From Aestuariivita sp. (GTDB taxonomy: Bacteria > Pseudomonadota > Alphaproteobacteria > Rhodobacterales > Rhodobacteraceae), in contig JAGYKE010000004.1 of the NCBI GenBank assembly GCA_018401465.1, forward strand, positions 806,001 through 870,000: a stretch of 64,000 bases of DNA, written 5' to 3'. Shown here in pieces: positions 25,788 to 34,344 of the stretch; position 1 is the first letter of the stretch; each line of letters begins with the position of its first letter. The notes beneath the pieces were generated by a model. It was given only the letters and a program-made list of their open reading frames with translations. It searched no databases and was not told the origin of the DNA. Made by a program: the position numbers and the translations under genes.

Positions 25788-26906
25788 ATGCAGCCGCGTT
25801 TCATCGGACACGAGATCTATCGCACATCCACCTACGGCACGTGGCACCCCCTGCGGGTGCCGCGCGTGTCGACGGTGATGGACCTGTCGCGCGCGCTGGG
25901 CTGGCTGCCCGACGCGCAATTCGTCACCTCACCCCGCGCGAAGCCCGCCGCGCTGACGGCCTGGCACCGGCGCGAGTATATCGACGCTCTGCAGCGGGCC
26001 GAGGCCGCGCAGGCGGTGAGCGCCGAGGACAAGGCGCGCTTTCACATCGGCACGGTGTCGAACCCGGTCTTCCCGGAAATCTTCCGTCGCCCCGCCACCG
26101 CCGCGGGCGGGTCGATCCTGGCGGGCGAATTGCTGGCGCAGGGCGGGGTGATCTACAACCCCGCGGGCGGCACGCATCACGGCCTGCCCGACCGGGCCAA
26201 CGGGTTCTGTTACCTGAACGATCCCGTCCTTGCGATGCTGTCGCTGCGGGCGCGGGGGGTGCGCCGGATCGCCTATGTCGATATCGACGCCCATCACCCC
26301 GACGGGGTCGAGGCGGGCTTCGGCGGCGACCCCGACTGCCTGATGATTTCCGTGCACGAGGAAAACCTCTGGCCGAAGACCGGGCAGTTGCACGACGACG
26401 CGGGCGGCAATGCGCTGAACCTGCCCGTCCCGCGCGGGTTCAACGATGACGAGATGGCGCTGGTGCGCGACCGGCTGATCCTGCCCGCCGTCGCCGCGTT
26501 CCGGCCCGATGCGGTGGTCCTGCAATGCGGGGCGGACGCGGTCGAGGATGATCCGCTGTCGCACCTGTCGTTGTCGAATAATGCCCATTGGGACGTGCTG
26601 CGCGGCCTGATGGGCATTGCGCCGCGCCTGCTGGTGCTGGGCGGCGGGGGGTATAACCCGTGGACGGTCGGGCGGCTCTGGACCGGGGTCTGGGGCGTGC
26701 TGAACGGGCACGAGGTGCCCGACCGGTTGCCCGATGCGGCGCAGGCGGTGCTGCGGGGGCTGACGTTCCGGGGCAACCGGCGGGGGAAGAACCCGCCCGG
26801 GGAGTGGTTCACGACGCTGCGGGATGAGGCGCGCGGGGGGCCGGTGCGGGACGAGGTGCGGGAGCGGGTGCGGGTTCTGGTGGCGCGGTCGCGGGTTTGG
26901 GTCTGA
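25788..26906 (+). CDS. Histone deacetylase family protein (AcuC-like)
   Basis: 372-residue arginase/deacetylase-fold protein. The zinc site and catalytic residues are visible: GGTHHGLPDRANGFCYLND (His-His dyad), VDIDAHHPDGV (Asp and His ligands), and GGGGYNPWTVGRLW near the C terminus. Family members remove acetyl groups from proteins or polyamines; AcuC acts on acetyl-CoA synthetase in Bacillus. The last 60 residues are Arg/Gly-rich. Single gene, divergent from the thi operon. Confidence 0.88.
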   Translation: MQPRFIGHEIYRTSTYGTWHPLRVPRVSTVMDLSRALGWLPDAQFVTSPRAKPAALTAWHRREYIDALQRAEAAQAVSAEDKARFHIGTVSNPVFPEIFRRPATAAGGSILAGELLAQGGVIYNPAGGTHHGLPDRANGFCYLNDPVLAMLSLRARGVRRIAYVDIDAHHPDGVEAGFGGDPDCLMISVHEENLWPKTGQLHDDAGGNALNLPVPRGFNDDEMALVRDRLILPAVAAFRPDAVVLQCGADAVEDDPLSHLSLSNNAHWDVLRGLMGIAPRLLVLGGGGYNPWTVGRLWTGVWGVLNGHEVPDRLPDAAQAVLRGLTFRGNRRGKNPPGEWFTTLRDEARGGPVRDEVRERVRVLVARSRVWV

Positions 26907-26937
26907 GTGCCCGGCGATGTTCGGCGCGGGCGCCTGG

Positions 26938-28200
26938 TCAGGCCGGGCTGGCCACCAGTTGCTGTCCCTCGAACCCCACGATCCGCGCCGTGACGATCTG
27001 CCCCTCGGGCTGCGCATCGGCAAACGTCACCTCGGTGAATTGTTCTGTCCGCCCCATCACCGGGCTTTCCATTAGCACCGCGTGCACCCGCCCCACCTGT
27101 GCCGCCAGATGCCGTGCCACCGCCGCGTCGCCTGCCGCGCGCAGACGGGCCGCGCGGTCCTTGATGGTACGGCCCTCCACCTGCGGCATCCGCGCCGCCG
27201 GCGTGCCGGGGCGGGGCGAATAGGGGAAGACATGCAGCCAGGTCAGGCCGCAATCCTCTACCAGCTTCAGCGAGTTTCCGAACGCCTCTTCGCTCTCGGT
27301 CGGGAAGCCTGCGATGATGTCGGCGCCGAAGGTCATGTCGGGGCGCAGCCTGCGCGCCTCTTCCGAAAACCGGATCGCGTCGTCGCGCAGGTGCCGGCGT
27401 TTCATCCGTTTCAGGATCAGGTCGTCGCCATGCTGGAGGCTCAGATGCAGATGCGGCATCAGGCGCGGTTCCGTGGCGATGGCCAGCATCAGGTTGTCGT
27501 CCACCTCGATCGAATCGATCGAAGAAATCCGCAGGCGCGCCAGATCGGGCACCAGCCGCAGGATGCGCATGACCAGATCGCCGAGGCGCGGTTCGCCGGG
27601 AAGGTCCGCGCCCCAGCTGGTCAGATCGACGCCGGTCAGCACGACCTCGTTGTAACCCCGGTCCACCAGCCGCTTGATCTGATCGACCACGACTCCGGCG
27701 GGGACCGAACGTGAATTGCCCCGCCCGAAGGGGATGATGCAGAAGGTGCAGCGGTGGTCGCAGCCGTTCTGCACCTGAACATAGGCGCGCGAACGTGTGC
27801 CGAACCCGTCGATCAGGTGGCCTGCGGTCTCTGTCACCGACATGATGTCGTCGACCTGCACCGCTTCCGTCTCTCCGATGAAATCAGCGGCAAGTCCCGC
27901 CCATGTCCCGGGGCGCATCTTTTCCGTATTGCCGATGACGGCGTCGACCTCGGGCATGGCGGCGAAGGTCTCGGGTTCGGTCTGGGCCGCGCAGCCGGTC
28001 ACGATCAGCCGCGCGTCGGGGTGCGCGCGGCGCAGGCGGCGGATTTCCTGACGTGCCTTGCGCACGGCCTCGGCTGTCACGGCGCAGGTGTTCACCACCA
28101 CGGCGTCCGTCAGCCCGGCCTGTGCCGAAAGCTCTTTCATCGCTTCGGTCTCGTAGGCGTTCAGGCGACAGCCCAGCGTCGTGAAGACGGGCGCGCCCAT
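26938..28200 (-). CDS. mtaB: tRNA t6A37 methylthiotransferase
   Basis: 420-residue MiaB-family radical SAM enzyme. The N-terminal UPF0004 domain has the three auxiliary-cluster cysteines in LGCRLNAYE, VNTCAVT and VTGCAAQT; the radical SAM motif is GCDHRCTFCIIPFGRG; a short TRAM domain ends the protein. The CRLN form and order fit MtaB (methylthiolation of t6A in tRNAs reading ANN codons) rather than MiaB or RimO. It is one base downstream of dapF. Confidence 0.92.
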   Translation of the reverse strand: MGAPVFTTLGCRLNAYETEAMKELSAQAGLTDAVVVNTCAVTAEAVRKARQEIRRLRRAHPDARLIVTGCAAQTEPETFAAMPEVDAVIGNTEKMRPGTWAGLAADFIGETEAVQVDDIMSVTETAGHLIDGFGTRSRAYVQVQNGCDHRCTFCIIPFGRGNSRSVPAGVVVDQIKRLVDRGYNEVVLTGVDLTSWGADLPGEPRLGDLVMRILRLVPDLARLRISSIDSIEVDDNLMLAIATEPRLMPHLHLSLQHGDDLILKRMKRRHLRDDAIRFSEEARRLRPDMTFGADIIAGFPTESEEAFGNSLKLVEDCGLTWLHVFPYSPRPGTPAARMPQVEGRTIKDRAARLRAAGDAAVARHLAAQVGRVHAVLMESPVMGRTEQFTEVTFADAQPEGQIVTARIVGFEGQQLVASPA

Positions 28201-28201
28201 G

Positions 28202-29035
28202 TCAAAGGCCCGCCAGAAACGCGGGCGTCAGCACGCCCGAGAACACATGCGCCGTCGGCCCGGTCATCCAGACGCCGTCTTCGGCCCAGTCCACCATCAG
28301 CGTCCCGCCGTCCAGATCGATGCGCACCCGCCGCCCCGTCAGCCCCCGCCGCGCCGCCGCCACCGCGACCGCGCAGCTTGACGACCCCGAGGCCAGCGTG
28401 ATCCCCGCCCCACGCTCCCACACCCGCATGCGGAGGTGGTCGGGGCCCACGATCTGGGCCACCTGCACATTGGTGCGTTCAGGATACAGCGGGTGATGCT
28501 CATAGCGCGGCCCGAAGGTTTCGAGCGGGATCACCCCGGCATCCGGCACGAAGAAGGTGCAATGCGGATTGCCCATGCCGGTGGCGACTGGGTCGCCTTC
28601 GATCGGCAGGTGAAGGGTATCCATCGCCTCGGCCAAGGGGATCTCGTCCCATGTCAGCTGCGGCTGGCCCATGTTTACGGACGTCAGACCGCCGCCCGCA
28701 TCGCGCGCGAACAGATCGCCGCGTGCGGTGGTCAGGTGCAGCGCGTCCCGCCCGGTCTCGTCCATCACGAACCGCGCGATGCAGCGCGTGGCGTTGCCGC
28801 AGGCGGCGGACATCGACCCATCGGAATTCCAGAAGGTCAGGTGCACGTCGCCCGGGCCGTCCGCCGTCATCACCGCCAACTGGTCGAAGCCCACGCCGCG
28901 GTGCCGGTCGGCCAGCGCGCGCGCCAGATCGGGCGTGACCGCGGCATCGCGCGCGCGGGCATCGACCACGACGAAGTCGTTGCCCAGCCCGTGCATCTTC
29001 ATGAAGGGCAACCCGGTGTCGCGGTCTTCGGTCAT
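28202..29035 (-). CDS. dapF: Diaminopimelate epimerase
   Basis: 277-residue DapF, converting LL- to meso-diaminopimelate for lysine and peptidoglycan. The two active-site thiols are Cys in [10 protein letters not shown] and Cys in [27 protein letters not shown] is the N-terminal signature. I start at MTEDRDTGL, giving the usual distance to that motif. Coupled to mtaB. dapD and dapE, other steps of the succinylase pathway, also lie in the window but far away. Confidence 0.93.
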   Translation of the reverse strand: MTEDRDTGLPFMKMHGLGNDFVVVDARARDAAVTPDLARALADRHRGVGFDQLAVMTADGPGDVHLTFWNSDGSMSAACGNATRCIARFVMDETGRDALHLTTARGDLFARDAGGGLTSVNMGQPQLTWDEIPLAEAMDTLHLPIEGDPVATGMGNPHCTFFVPDAGVIPLETFGPRYEHHPLYPERTNVQVAQIVGPDHLRMRVWERGAGITLASGSSSCAVAVAAARRGLTGRRVRIDLDGGTLMVDWAEDGVWMTGPTAHVFSGVLTPAFLAGL

Positions 29036-29136
29036 TGCGGCGATATAGCCGCGCCGCGCCCCCGAATCCAGAGAGACGTCCAAACCACCCCGCCCGGGTC
29101 TTGCCCATGGCCCGTCTTGTCCTTATGAGACCCCTT

Positions 29137-29155
29137 GCCGGGGCCGCGCCCCGGC
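29137..29155. repeat. Short perfect hairpin between dapF and tRNA-Lys
   Basis: GCCGGGGC and GCCCCGGC flank a three-base loop. There is no T run on either side, so it is not a clear terminator. Confidence 0.35.
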
Positions 29156-29236
29156 TGCGATCTTCAAGGTTGATCCCGGCCCCGGGTTCGGCGTAAGGAG
29201 CGCAGACGAACGGCCCCTGAGTCGTTCCAAGGAAGT

Positions 29237-29312
29237 GGGCCGTTAGCTCAGTTGGTAGAGCAACTGACTTTTAATCAGTGGGTCGCAGGTTCGAATCCTG
29301 CACGGCTCACCA
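29237..29312 (+). tRNA. tRNA-Lys (TTT)
   Basis: A complete 76-base cloverleaf including encoded CCA. The acceptor GGGCCGT pairs with ACGGCTC (one G-T). The D arm is GCTC..GAGC, the anticodon stem CTGA with TCAG (extendable by A-T), loop CTTTTAA with anticodon TTT, and the T arm GCAGG TTCGAAT CCTGC. It borders the AT-richer island that contains an integrase remnant, the classic insertion site for integrative elements. Confidence 0.97.
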
Positions 29313-29580
29313 CTTTCTCTAGTTACAACAAAGAGTTAGTCGCCCAGCGACTGACGCGTTGTGTGTAAGTGAAAGTTATAGACAGTTATAAACAGAATTT
29401 TGCTGCAGAGTGCCGCGACACGACAAGCGCGAGCCGACAAAGCCAGTGCCGGCGGGCAGGGTTCGCTTTGGCAAGCTAAAATTTGCTTTGGGTAGCTTCA
29501 AAAAAAATTGATATATTTAAAATCATAGATTCAGTGCTTTCCATTGGGTAAAAGTAAAAGTGTGAACGAAAGGCTAAAAA
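29313..29580. other. AT-rich gene-free stretch beside tRNA-Lys
   Basis: No gene is visible. Base composition drops sharply compared with the core. Two direct repeats AGTTATA, ten bases apart, lie near 29374-29390, and poly-A tracts precede the lipoprotein gene. No repeat of the tRNA 3' end is present here. Confidence 0.5.
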
Positions 29581-29952
29581 ATGAAGCTCCCAGTCGCAGC
29601 TTTGGCAGGTGTATTGCTCTTGGGAGCATGCACGGAAGACACCCGATCCCCGACCACCACAGGCATTCCTTCATCGGGGGCTTGTTCGGAAATATCCGGA
29701 GACTGGCAGGGACAAAAAACTGGTTCTGGCTACCAGGGTCCAATAACAATTTCAATTGAAGAGAACTGCTCTCATCGTTGGGTTGGCACTTCTGGTCTGA
29801 TTACTCCCGGTCGTTTGCGGTCTACTGCTACAGGATTTTCTTATTCCAACGTTGCTGGATCACGTGGCCTCGTTTCGGTTTCTGGGAACACTATGACTTG
29901 GGTGAATACCTACACTGGAAACAACTATGAAGTGGTTGTTAGCCGTCAGTAG
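29581..29952 (+). CDS. Small predicted lipoprotein
   Basis: 123-residue protein with a lipoprotein signal: a short hydrophobic segment then the lipobox LLGAC, giving a lipidated Cys at residue 17. The mature part, with ISGDWQGQKTGSGYQGP and repeated short Gly/Ser/Thr strands, looks like a small beta-barrel or lipocalin-like fold, but I recognise no family. Codon use is far more AT-rich than the core genes, so it is probably acquired. It is on the tRNA-Lys island, with no partner gene. Confidence 0.7.
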   Translation: MKLPVAALAGVLLLGACTEDTRSPTTTGIPSSGACSEISGDWQGQKTGSGYQGPITISIEENCSHRWVGTSGLITPGRLRSTATGFSYSNVAGSRGLVSVSGNTMTWVNTYTGNNYEVVVSRQ

Positions 29953-30085
29953 TCGAATGCGATTATCTCATTTGTCCGTTGAGTTCTGCCTGCTCTGATC
30001 CCAGTCTGGGCAGACTCCAGAGGGTGTCTGAACAATTGTAGTGATGTCCACATGCGACATAATTTCTCTGCCCTGACAAAGTCGA

Positions 30086-30203
30086 TCATAGCAGGTCCAC
30101 GATCTTGCGCCGCGCCTCGCTGTCACCGTCGATGTATCGCTGGGTGACAGCCAACGTCGAGTGCCCCGCCAGAATCGGGACATTCCGTAGCGACCCATGT
30201 ACC
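30086..30203 (-). pseudogene. C-terminal fragment of a tyrosine recombinase/integrase
   Basis: The minus-strand reading frame ends with SLRNVPILAGHSTLAVTQRY then IDGDSEARRKIVDLL. This is the third catalytic His (GHS) and the nucleophile Tyr with the family C terminus. The upstream part with the catalytic Arg and HxxR motifs is absent; the sequence before it is not integrase-like. This is a decayed integrase about 0.8 kb from tRNA-Lys, consistent with a lost integrative element. Confidence 0.75.
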
Positions 30204-30434
30204 GTCACGATCTTGATGGCGGTGTTCCGCCTGCAAAGCCTGCGTTTGACAGGGGCAATGGCCGATTTTGAACAATGCCGACGGCCCCCAACCACCGGTG
30301 GCCGGGCGCACAGGTTCTGTCGTTGTCCTGCCATCTGCGGGACAAGCGGAGGTCACGCGATGGGCTGTTGCGTTTCGAAAGGGGCCCTGTCGCCCGTGGA
30401 GCTGTGTTGGTGCGGCAGCTAGGACGTGACCGTG

Positions 30435-30599
30435 ATGCGGGCGCACATGCTGACGGAAGGTCACCTGTGTCACAGGTGCGGTCGGGTTTGTTACCACGCC
30501 TATGACGTCGACGTGCGACCTTCAGACCTCAAACGGGCGCACCTGAATACAGCAGGTGCAGCCAGATATCCGAAGCAGGATCAGGCCAAGAATCGGTGA
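30435..30599 (+). CDS. Possible small Cys/His-rich protein
   Basis: A 54-codon frame (ATG 30435, stop 30597-30599) with EGHLCHRCGRVCYHAYDVDV, a CxxC...C arrangement that could bind zinc. No family is recognised and no clear ribosome site is seen. It may be a fragment of a larger gene. Confidence 0.25.
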   Translation: MRAHMLTEGHLCHRCGRVCYHAYDVDVRPSDLKRAHLNTAGAARYPKQDQAKNR

Positions 30600-30602
30600 T
30601 CG

Positions 30603-30779
30603 TCAGGCTGCCTTATCGGTCGCAGATGGTCTTTTCCTTGCCAGCTGAACTGATTTCAGTCTTCGCCGAGCTGGAAACAGGGACTTTTCGCCATTGTCGG
30701 CAGCGTTGCTTCCCGACGCGAGAGCGGACGAGGCAAAAGCCAGTGACGCGACAGTCGATGCGATCAACGCTTTCTTCAT
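30603..30779 (-). CDS. Short exported peptide or truncated exported protein
   Basis: 58 residues with a convincing signal peptide (MKKALIASTVASLAFASSALA, cut before SGSNAADNG) and a GGGAGA ribosome site 4 bases before the ATG. The 37-residue remainder is basic, with no domain. It may be a real small secreted peptide or the 5' end of a gene cut off during decay of the island. Confidence 0.45.
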   Translation of the reverse strand: MKKALIASTVASLAFASSALASGSNAADNGEKSLFPARRRLKSVQLARKRPSATDKAA

Positions 30780-31161
30780 GGTCTCTCCCTTGAATTCAAG
30801 ACGCCTGATCCGACACGGCGGAAGCCGGACCTCAGGACGTAACATAGGCTCCGGCGCCGCTGGTGCAAGGTCTGGCTGGCGTGGAGCGCATGAGTTTCAG
30901 GGCGCTCCCGTCGCGCCTCTGGGTCGGGTTTCAACGGCAAAACATGCTTTATGTCATAGGCTGCCCATGCTGCCAGCGCGCTGCCTGACGGCCTTTGCCG
31001 ATGTGATGGCCGGGACGCGCAAACACGGGCGGCAATGGATCTGCCTTTCAGATTTGCAATCCCGTAACACCACTCTCTTGCTCTGCGCCCGAGGCTGCGC
31101 CACGCCCTTCCTGACGATCTGCCCAAGGGCGATCCCCCAAACCCCCGTTCACGAAAAAATC

Positions 31162-31177
31162 AACCGTCCGGTCGGTT
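31162..31177. promoter_or_regulatory. TetR-type operator-like dyad
   Basis: AACCGtCCGGtCGGTT, a 16-bp palindrome with one mismatched pair, is the form bound by many TetR/AcrR regulators. No TetR gene is adjacent. The flanking A and T runs also allow it to be a weak bidirectional terminator. Confidence 0.45.
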
Positions 31178-31269
31178 TTTCCTGCAAAATGGTTACAAAC
31201 GCCCTTCTGCCGGGGGGCGGGGCTGCGCATAGTCGGTGCGGGGAAGGACCGGTCTTGACGGGAGACGAT

Positions 31270-31287
31270 GATAGTAAGTATGCTATC
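31270..31287. promoter_or_regulatory. Operator-like dyad ahead of the gentisate operon
   Basis: GATAG and CTATC arms separated by 8 bases, 31 bases before the start codon. This is the size and AT-rich form of MarR- or IclR-type operators found before gentisate genes. The binding protein is not identified. Confidence 0.4.
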
Positions 31288-31317
31288 TAAATATCCGTGA
31301 CCGAGGGAGGGGAAAGG

Positions 31318-32355
31318 ATGTCCGAACAGCTGGGCACGCTGGAGGAGCTGCCGCAGGAGTATCGCGACGACATGGCGCGCGCGGGTGTCGCGCCGCTCTG
31401 GCCGATGATGCGCAACGTGCTGCCGCATGGCGCGCCGAAGCCCGTGACGAAGCCGGGCCACTGGTCCTATCCGGCGCTGCGGCCCCTGCTGTTGCGGGCG
31501 GGCGAACTTACCCCCGTCGAAAAGGCCGAGCGCCGCGTTCTGGTGCTGTCCGATCCGGGCCGTGGCACAGGGGCGATGCAGGCGACGTCGTCGATCTATC
31601 TGGGCATGCAGCTTCTTCTGCCGGGCGAAAGCGCGCCCGCGCACAAGCACACGCCGTCGGCCGCGCGCATCGTCGTGGAAGGCAAGGGCGGATACACCGT
31701 CGTCGATGGTGAGAAGCTGCCGATGCAGGACGGCGATCTGGTCCTGACCCCCGGCGGCGACTGGCACGATCACGGGCATGACGGGTCGGAACCTGTCGTC
31801 TGGCTCGACGCGCTCGACCTGCCGCTGTTCGTTTATCTTGAAGGCTCCTACGCGATCGAAGGGCCGCTTCAGGCCCAGCGCAACCGCCCCGATGCAAGCG
31901 CGGTGGAATACCTTGCCGCGGGCCTTGCGCCGTCGCGGCGGCTTGGATCGAGCACGCGGCGCTATCCGATGATGCGCTATCCTTGGGCCAATACCGAAGC
32001 AGCACTGCGCCGGATGGCGGAGTATGCCGAGGATGGCGTCGCCGAGCTTGACTACATCAACCCCGAAACGGGGCGCGACGTGCTGCCGACCATGGGCTTC
32101 ACCGCGATGATGCTGCACGCGGGCCAGACCGACGCGCCGCCCCTGCGGTCGGCGAGCGCCGCCTTCCATGTCGTGAAGGGCCGCGGCGTCACCATTATCA
32201 ACGGCGACCGCATCGAATGGGGTCCGAAGGACACCTTCACCGCCCCCGTCTTCGCCGACATCACCCATCAGGCGGCCGAGGAAAGCTTCCTTGTCCGCAT
32301 CCATGACCGCCCGCTGCAGGACAAGCTGGGCTATTATGAGGAACGCGCAAGATGA
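31318..32355 (+). CDS. Gentisate 1,2-dioxygenase
   Basis: 345-residue double-cupin ring-cleavage dioxygenase that opens gentisate to maleylpyruvate. The Fe(II) ligands of the first cupin are His109 and His111 (APAHKHTPSA) and His150 (GGDWHDHGHDG). The second cupin, from about residue 255, carries FHVVKGRGVTIINGDRIEW. A GAGGGG site precedes the ATG; an in-frame GTG at 31297 is less likely. It overlaps the hydrolase gene by four bases, starting a three-gene catabolic operon. Confidence 0.92.
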   Translation: MSEQLGTLEELPQEYRDDMARAGVAPLWPMMRNVLPHGAPKPVTKPGHWSYPALRPLLLRAGELTPVEKAERRVLVLSDPGRGTGAMQATSSIYLGMQLLLPGESAPAHKHTPSAARIVVEGKGGYTVVDGEKLPMQDGDLVLTPGGDWHDHGHDGSEPVVWLDALDLPLFVYLEGSYAIEGPLQAQRNRPDASAVEYLAAGLAPSRRLGSSTRRYPMMRYPWANTEAALRRMAEYAEDGVAELDYINPETGRDVLPTMGFTAMMLHAGQTDAPPLRSASAAFHVVKGRGVTIINGDRIEWGPKDTFTAPVFADITHQAAEESFLVRIHDRPLQDKLGYYEERAR

Positions 32356-33050
32356 CCGCGACTTTGTTCACCCTGCCGCCCGCCTTCACCATCCCCGTGA
32401 ACGGCGAAAGCGCGGCCTATCCCGTCGCGCGCATCTTCTGCGTGGGGCGCAACTATGCCGCCCATGCCAAGGAAATGGGGCACGAGGTCGACCGGGAAAA
32501 CCCGTTCTATTTCACCAAGTCGCCCGCCCACGCGATCCACACGGGTGCGACCGTGCCCTATCCGCCGGGCACCTCGAACTACCATTTTGAGATGGAACTG
32601 GCCTTTGCCATGGGCGCGCCCGTGTTCCGCGCGACAAGGGCCGAGGCCGAAGCGGCGGTCTATGCCTATGGTTGCGCGCTCGACATGACGCGGCGGGACC
32701 GGCAGCAGGATGGCAAGGACAAGGGCCGCCCCTGGGACATGGGCAAGGACGTGGAACAATCCGCCGTCTTTTCCCCGCTGACCAAGGCCGCAGATGTGGC
32801 ACCTCTTGGCCCGCAGCGCATCCATCTGGAAGTCAACGGCGCGACGAAGCAGGACGCGACGCTGGACGAACTGATCCATGACGTGCCCGAAATCATCATG
32901 GACCTGTCGCGCTATTACCACCTTCGCCCGGGCGACGTGATCATGACCGGCACGCCTGCGGGCGTCGGGCCGGTCGTGGCGGGGGATGTCATCACCGGGG
33001 GGATCGACGGGCTTGACCCGATCGCGCTGACCATCACGGCGGCCGAATGA
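32352..33050 (+). CDS. Fumarylpyruvate hydrolase (FAH family)
   Basis: 232-residue fumarylacetoacetate-hydrolase-fold enzyme. Landmarks: FCVGRNYAAHAKEMG at the N terminus, the metal-binding Glu residues in NYHFEMELAFAMG, and VIMTGTPAGVGPV at the C terminus. In this operon it should cleave fumarylpyruvate to fumarate and pyruvate, the last step of the gentisate path. The intermediate maleylpyruvate isomerase is not in the window, so either it is elsewhere or the enzyme accepts maleylpyruvate directly. Confidence 0.9.
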   Translation: MTATLFTLPPAFTIPVNGESAAYPVARIFCVGRNYAAHAKEMGHEVDRENPFYFTKSPAHAIHTGATVPYPPGTSNYHFEMELAFAMGAPVFRATRAEAEAAVYAYGCALDMTRRDRQQDGKDKGRPWDMGKDVEQSAVFSPLTKAADVAPLGPQRIHLEVNGATKQDATLDELIHDVPEIIMDLSRYYHLRPGDVIMTGTPAGVGPVVAGDVITGGIDGLDPIALTITAAE

Positions 33051-34258
33051 CGGATCGGGTCGTCATCGCGGGCGGCGGGATCGGCGGGCTGGCCACGGCC
33101 ATCGGGCTCGCGCAGAAGGGCATCGCGTCGGTCGTGCTGGAAAAGGCCAGTGAGCTGGGCGAGATCGGCGCGGGCATCCAGCTTGGGCCGAACGCGTTCC
33201 ACGCCTTCGACACGCTGGGCGTGGGCGACCGCGCGCGGGAAATGGCCGTCTATATCGACAACCTGCGCCTGATGGACGCCCTGAGCGGGGACGAGATCAC
33301 GCGCATCCCGCTCGACGGTGCGTTCCGCGAACGCTTCGGCAACCCTTACGCCGTGGTGCACCGGGGCGATCTGCACGGTGTCTTCCTGCAGGCCTGCCGC
33401 GATCATCCGCTGGTCGACCTGCGCACCAGTGCCGGGGTGGTCGGATATGAACAGGATGCCGACACCGCCAGCGCCATCCTCGATACCGGGGAACGGGTGA
33501 GCGGCCGCGCGCTGATCGGGGCGGACGGGCTGTGGTCGAAGATCCGGGCGCAGCTTGTGGGCGACGGGCCGCCGCGCGTGTCGGGGCATACGACCTACCG
33601 GTCGGTCATCCCGACCGAACAGATGCCCGAGGACCTGCGCTGGAACGCCGCCACGCTTTGGGCCGGGCCGAAATGCCATATCGTGCATTACCCGCTGTCG
33701 GGCTGGAAGCTGTTCAACCTTGTGGTCACCTATCACAACGACGCCCCCGCGCCTGTCGCCGGTCAACCGGTCGATCATGACGAGGTGCGGCGCGGGTTCG
33801 ACCATGTCCATCCCCGTGCGCGGCAGATCATCGACATGGGGCAGGCCTGGAAGAAGTGGGTGCTGTGCGACCGCGATCCGGTCATGGGCTGGGTCGACGG
33901 GCGGGTGGCGCTTCTGGGCGACGCGGCGCATCCGATGCTGCAATACTTCGCGCAGGGTGCCTGCATGGCGATGGAGGATGCCGTCTGCCTTGCCCACGAG
34001 ATCGGGCAGGCTGACGACCCCGCGCAGGCGCTGATGCCCTACCAGGACCGCCGCCGCCTGCGCACCGCGCGCGTGCAGCTGCAATCGCGCGCCATCGGCG
34101 AACATGTCTACCACCCCGCAGGCGCGCATGCCGCCCTGCGCAACGCGGTGATGGGCGCGCGCGGGCCGCAGGACTGGTACGACCAGATCGAGTGGCTTTA
34201 CGGCTCAACCGGCCTCGACGGAGCAATTTCCGGTGAGACGGTGCGAAAAATCGCGTGA
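33047..34258 (+). CDS. 3-hydroxybenzoate 6-monooxygenase (FAD-dependent aromatic hydroxylase)
   Basis: 403-residue class A flavoprotein hydroxylase. The FAD-binding GGGIGGL is at the N terminus, the NAD(P)H/FAD DG motif is in ALIGADGLWSKIR, and the GD motif is in LLGDAAHPMLQYFAQGACMA, the form seen in 3-hydroxybenzoate 6-hydroxylases and salicylate hydroxylases. Its place after gentisate dioxygenase favours para-hydroxylation of 3-hydroxybenzoate to gentisate; salicylate 5-hydroxylation is normally a different enzyme class. Overlaps the hydrolase gene by four bases. Confidence 0.9.
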   Translation: MTDRVVIAGGGIGGLATAIGLAQKGIASVVLEKASELGEIGAGIQLGPNAFHAFDTLGVGDRAREMAVYIDNLRLMDALSGDEITRIPLDGAFRERFGNPYAVVHRGDLHGVFLQACRDHPLVDLRTSAGVVGYEQDADTASAILDTGERVSGRALIGADGLWSKIRAQLVGDGPPRVSGHTTYRSVIPTEQMPEDLRWNAATLWAGPKCHIVHYPLSGWKLFNLVVTYHNDAPAPVAGQPVDHDEVRRGFDHVHPRARQIIDMGQAWKKWVLCDRDPVMGWVDGRVALLGDAAHPMLQYFAQGACMAMEDAVCLAHEIGQADDPAQALMPYQDRRRLRTARVQLQSRAIGEHVYHPAGAHAALRNAVMGARGPQDWYDQIEWLYGSTGLDGAISGETVRKIA

Positions 34259-34309
34259 TGCGCGACAAGGACGTGGTATAAGTCAGGCAAAATAAAACGA
34301 ATAAAGCAC

Positions 34310-34315
34310 TATAAT
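34310..34315 (+). promoter_or_regulatory. Possible -10 box of the TRAP operon, with TGCAAAA half-site
   Basis: TATAAT lies 48 bases before the first binding-protein ORF (34339-34347) and is directly followed by TGCAAAATT. That resembles half of the palindrome ahead of the regulator gene at 38535-38552. No good -35 box is visible. Confidence 0.35.
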
Positions 34316-34344
34316 GCAAAATTCGATCATCAGGGAGGATGCGA

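Larger units (their letters stand above)
30780..31317. other. Gene-free stretch upstream of the gentisate operon
   Basis: No supportable gene; the open frames on both strands show no domain or codon bias. It holds two operator-like dyads (31162-31177 and 31270-31287) and the likely promoter of the gentisate operon. Confidence 0.5.

Noticed and set aside
30776-31126. Minus-strand 116-codon frame upstream of the gentisate operon
   Set aside because: No ribosome site, no domain, and composition like non-coding GC-rich sequence.
29313-31317. Search for a duplicated 3' end of tRNA-Lys as right attachment site
   Set aside because: No second copy of the T-arm/acceptor sequence is visible, so no att repeat is reported.
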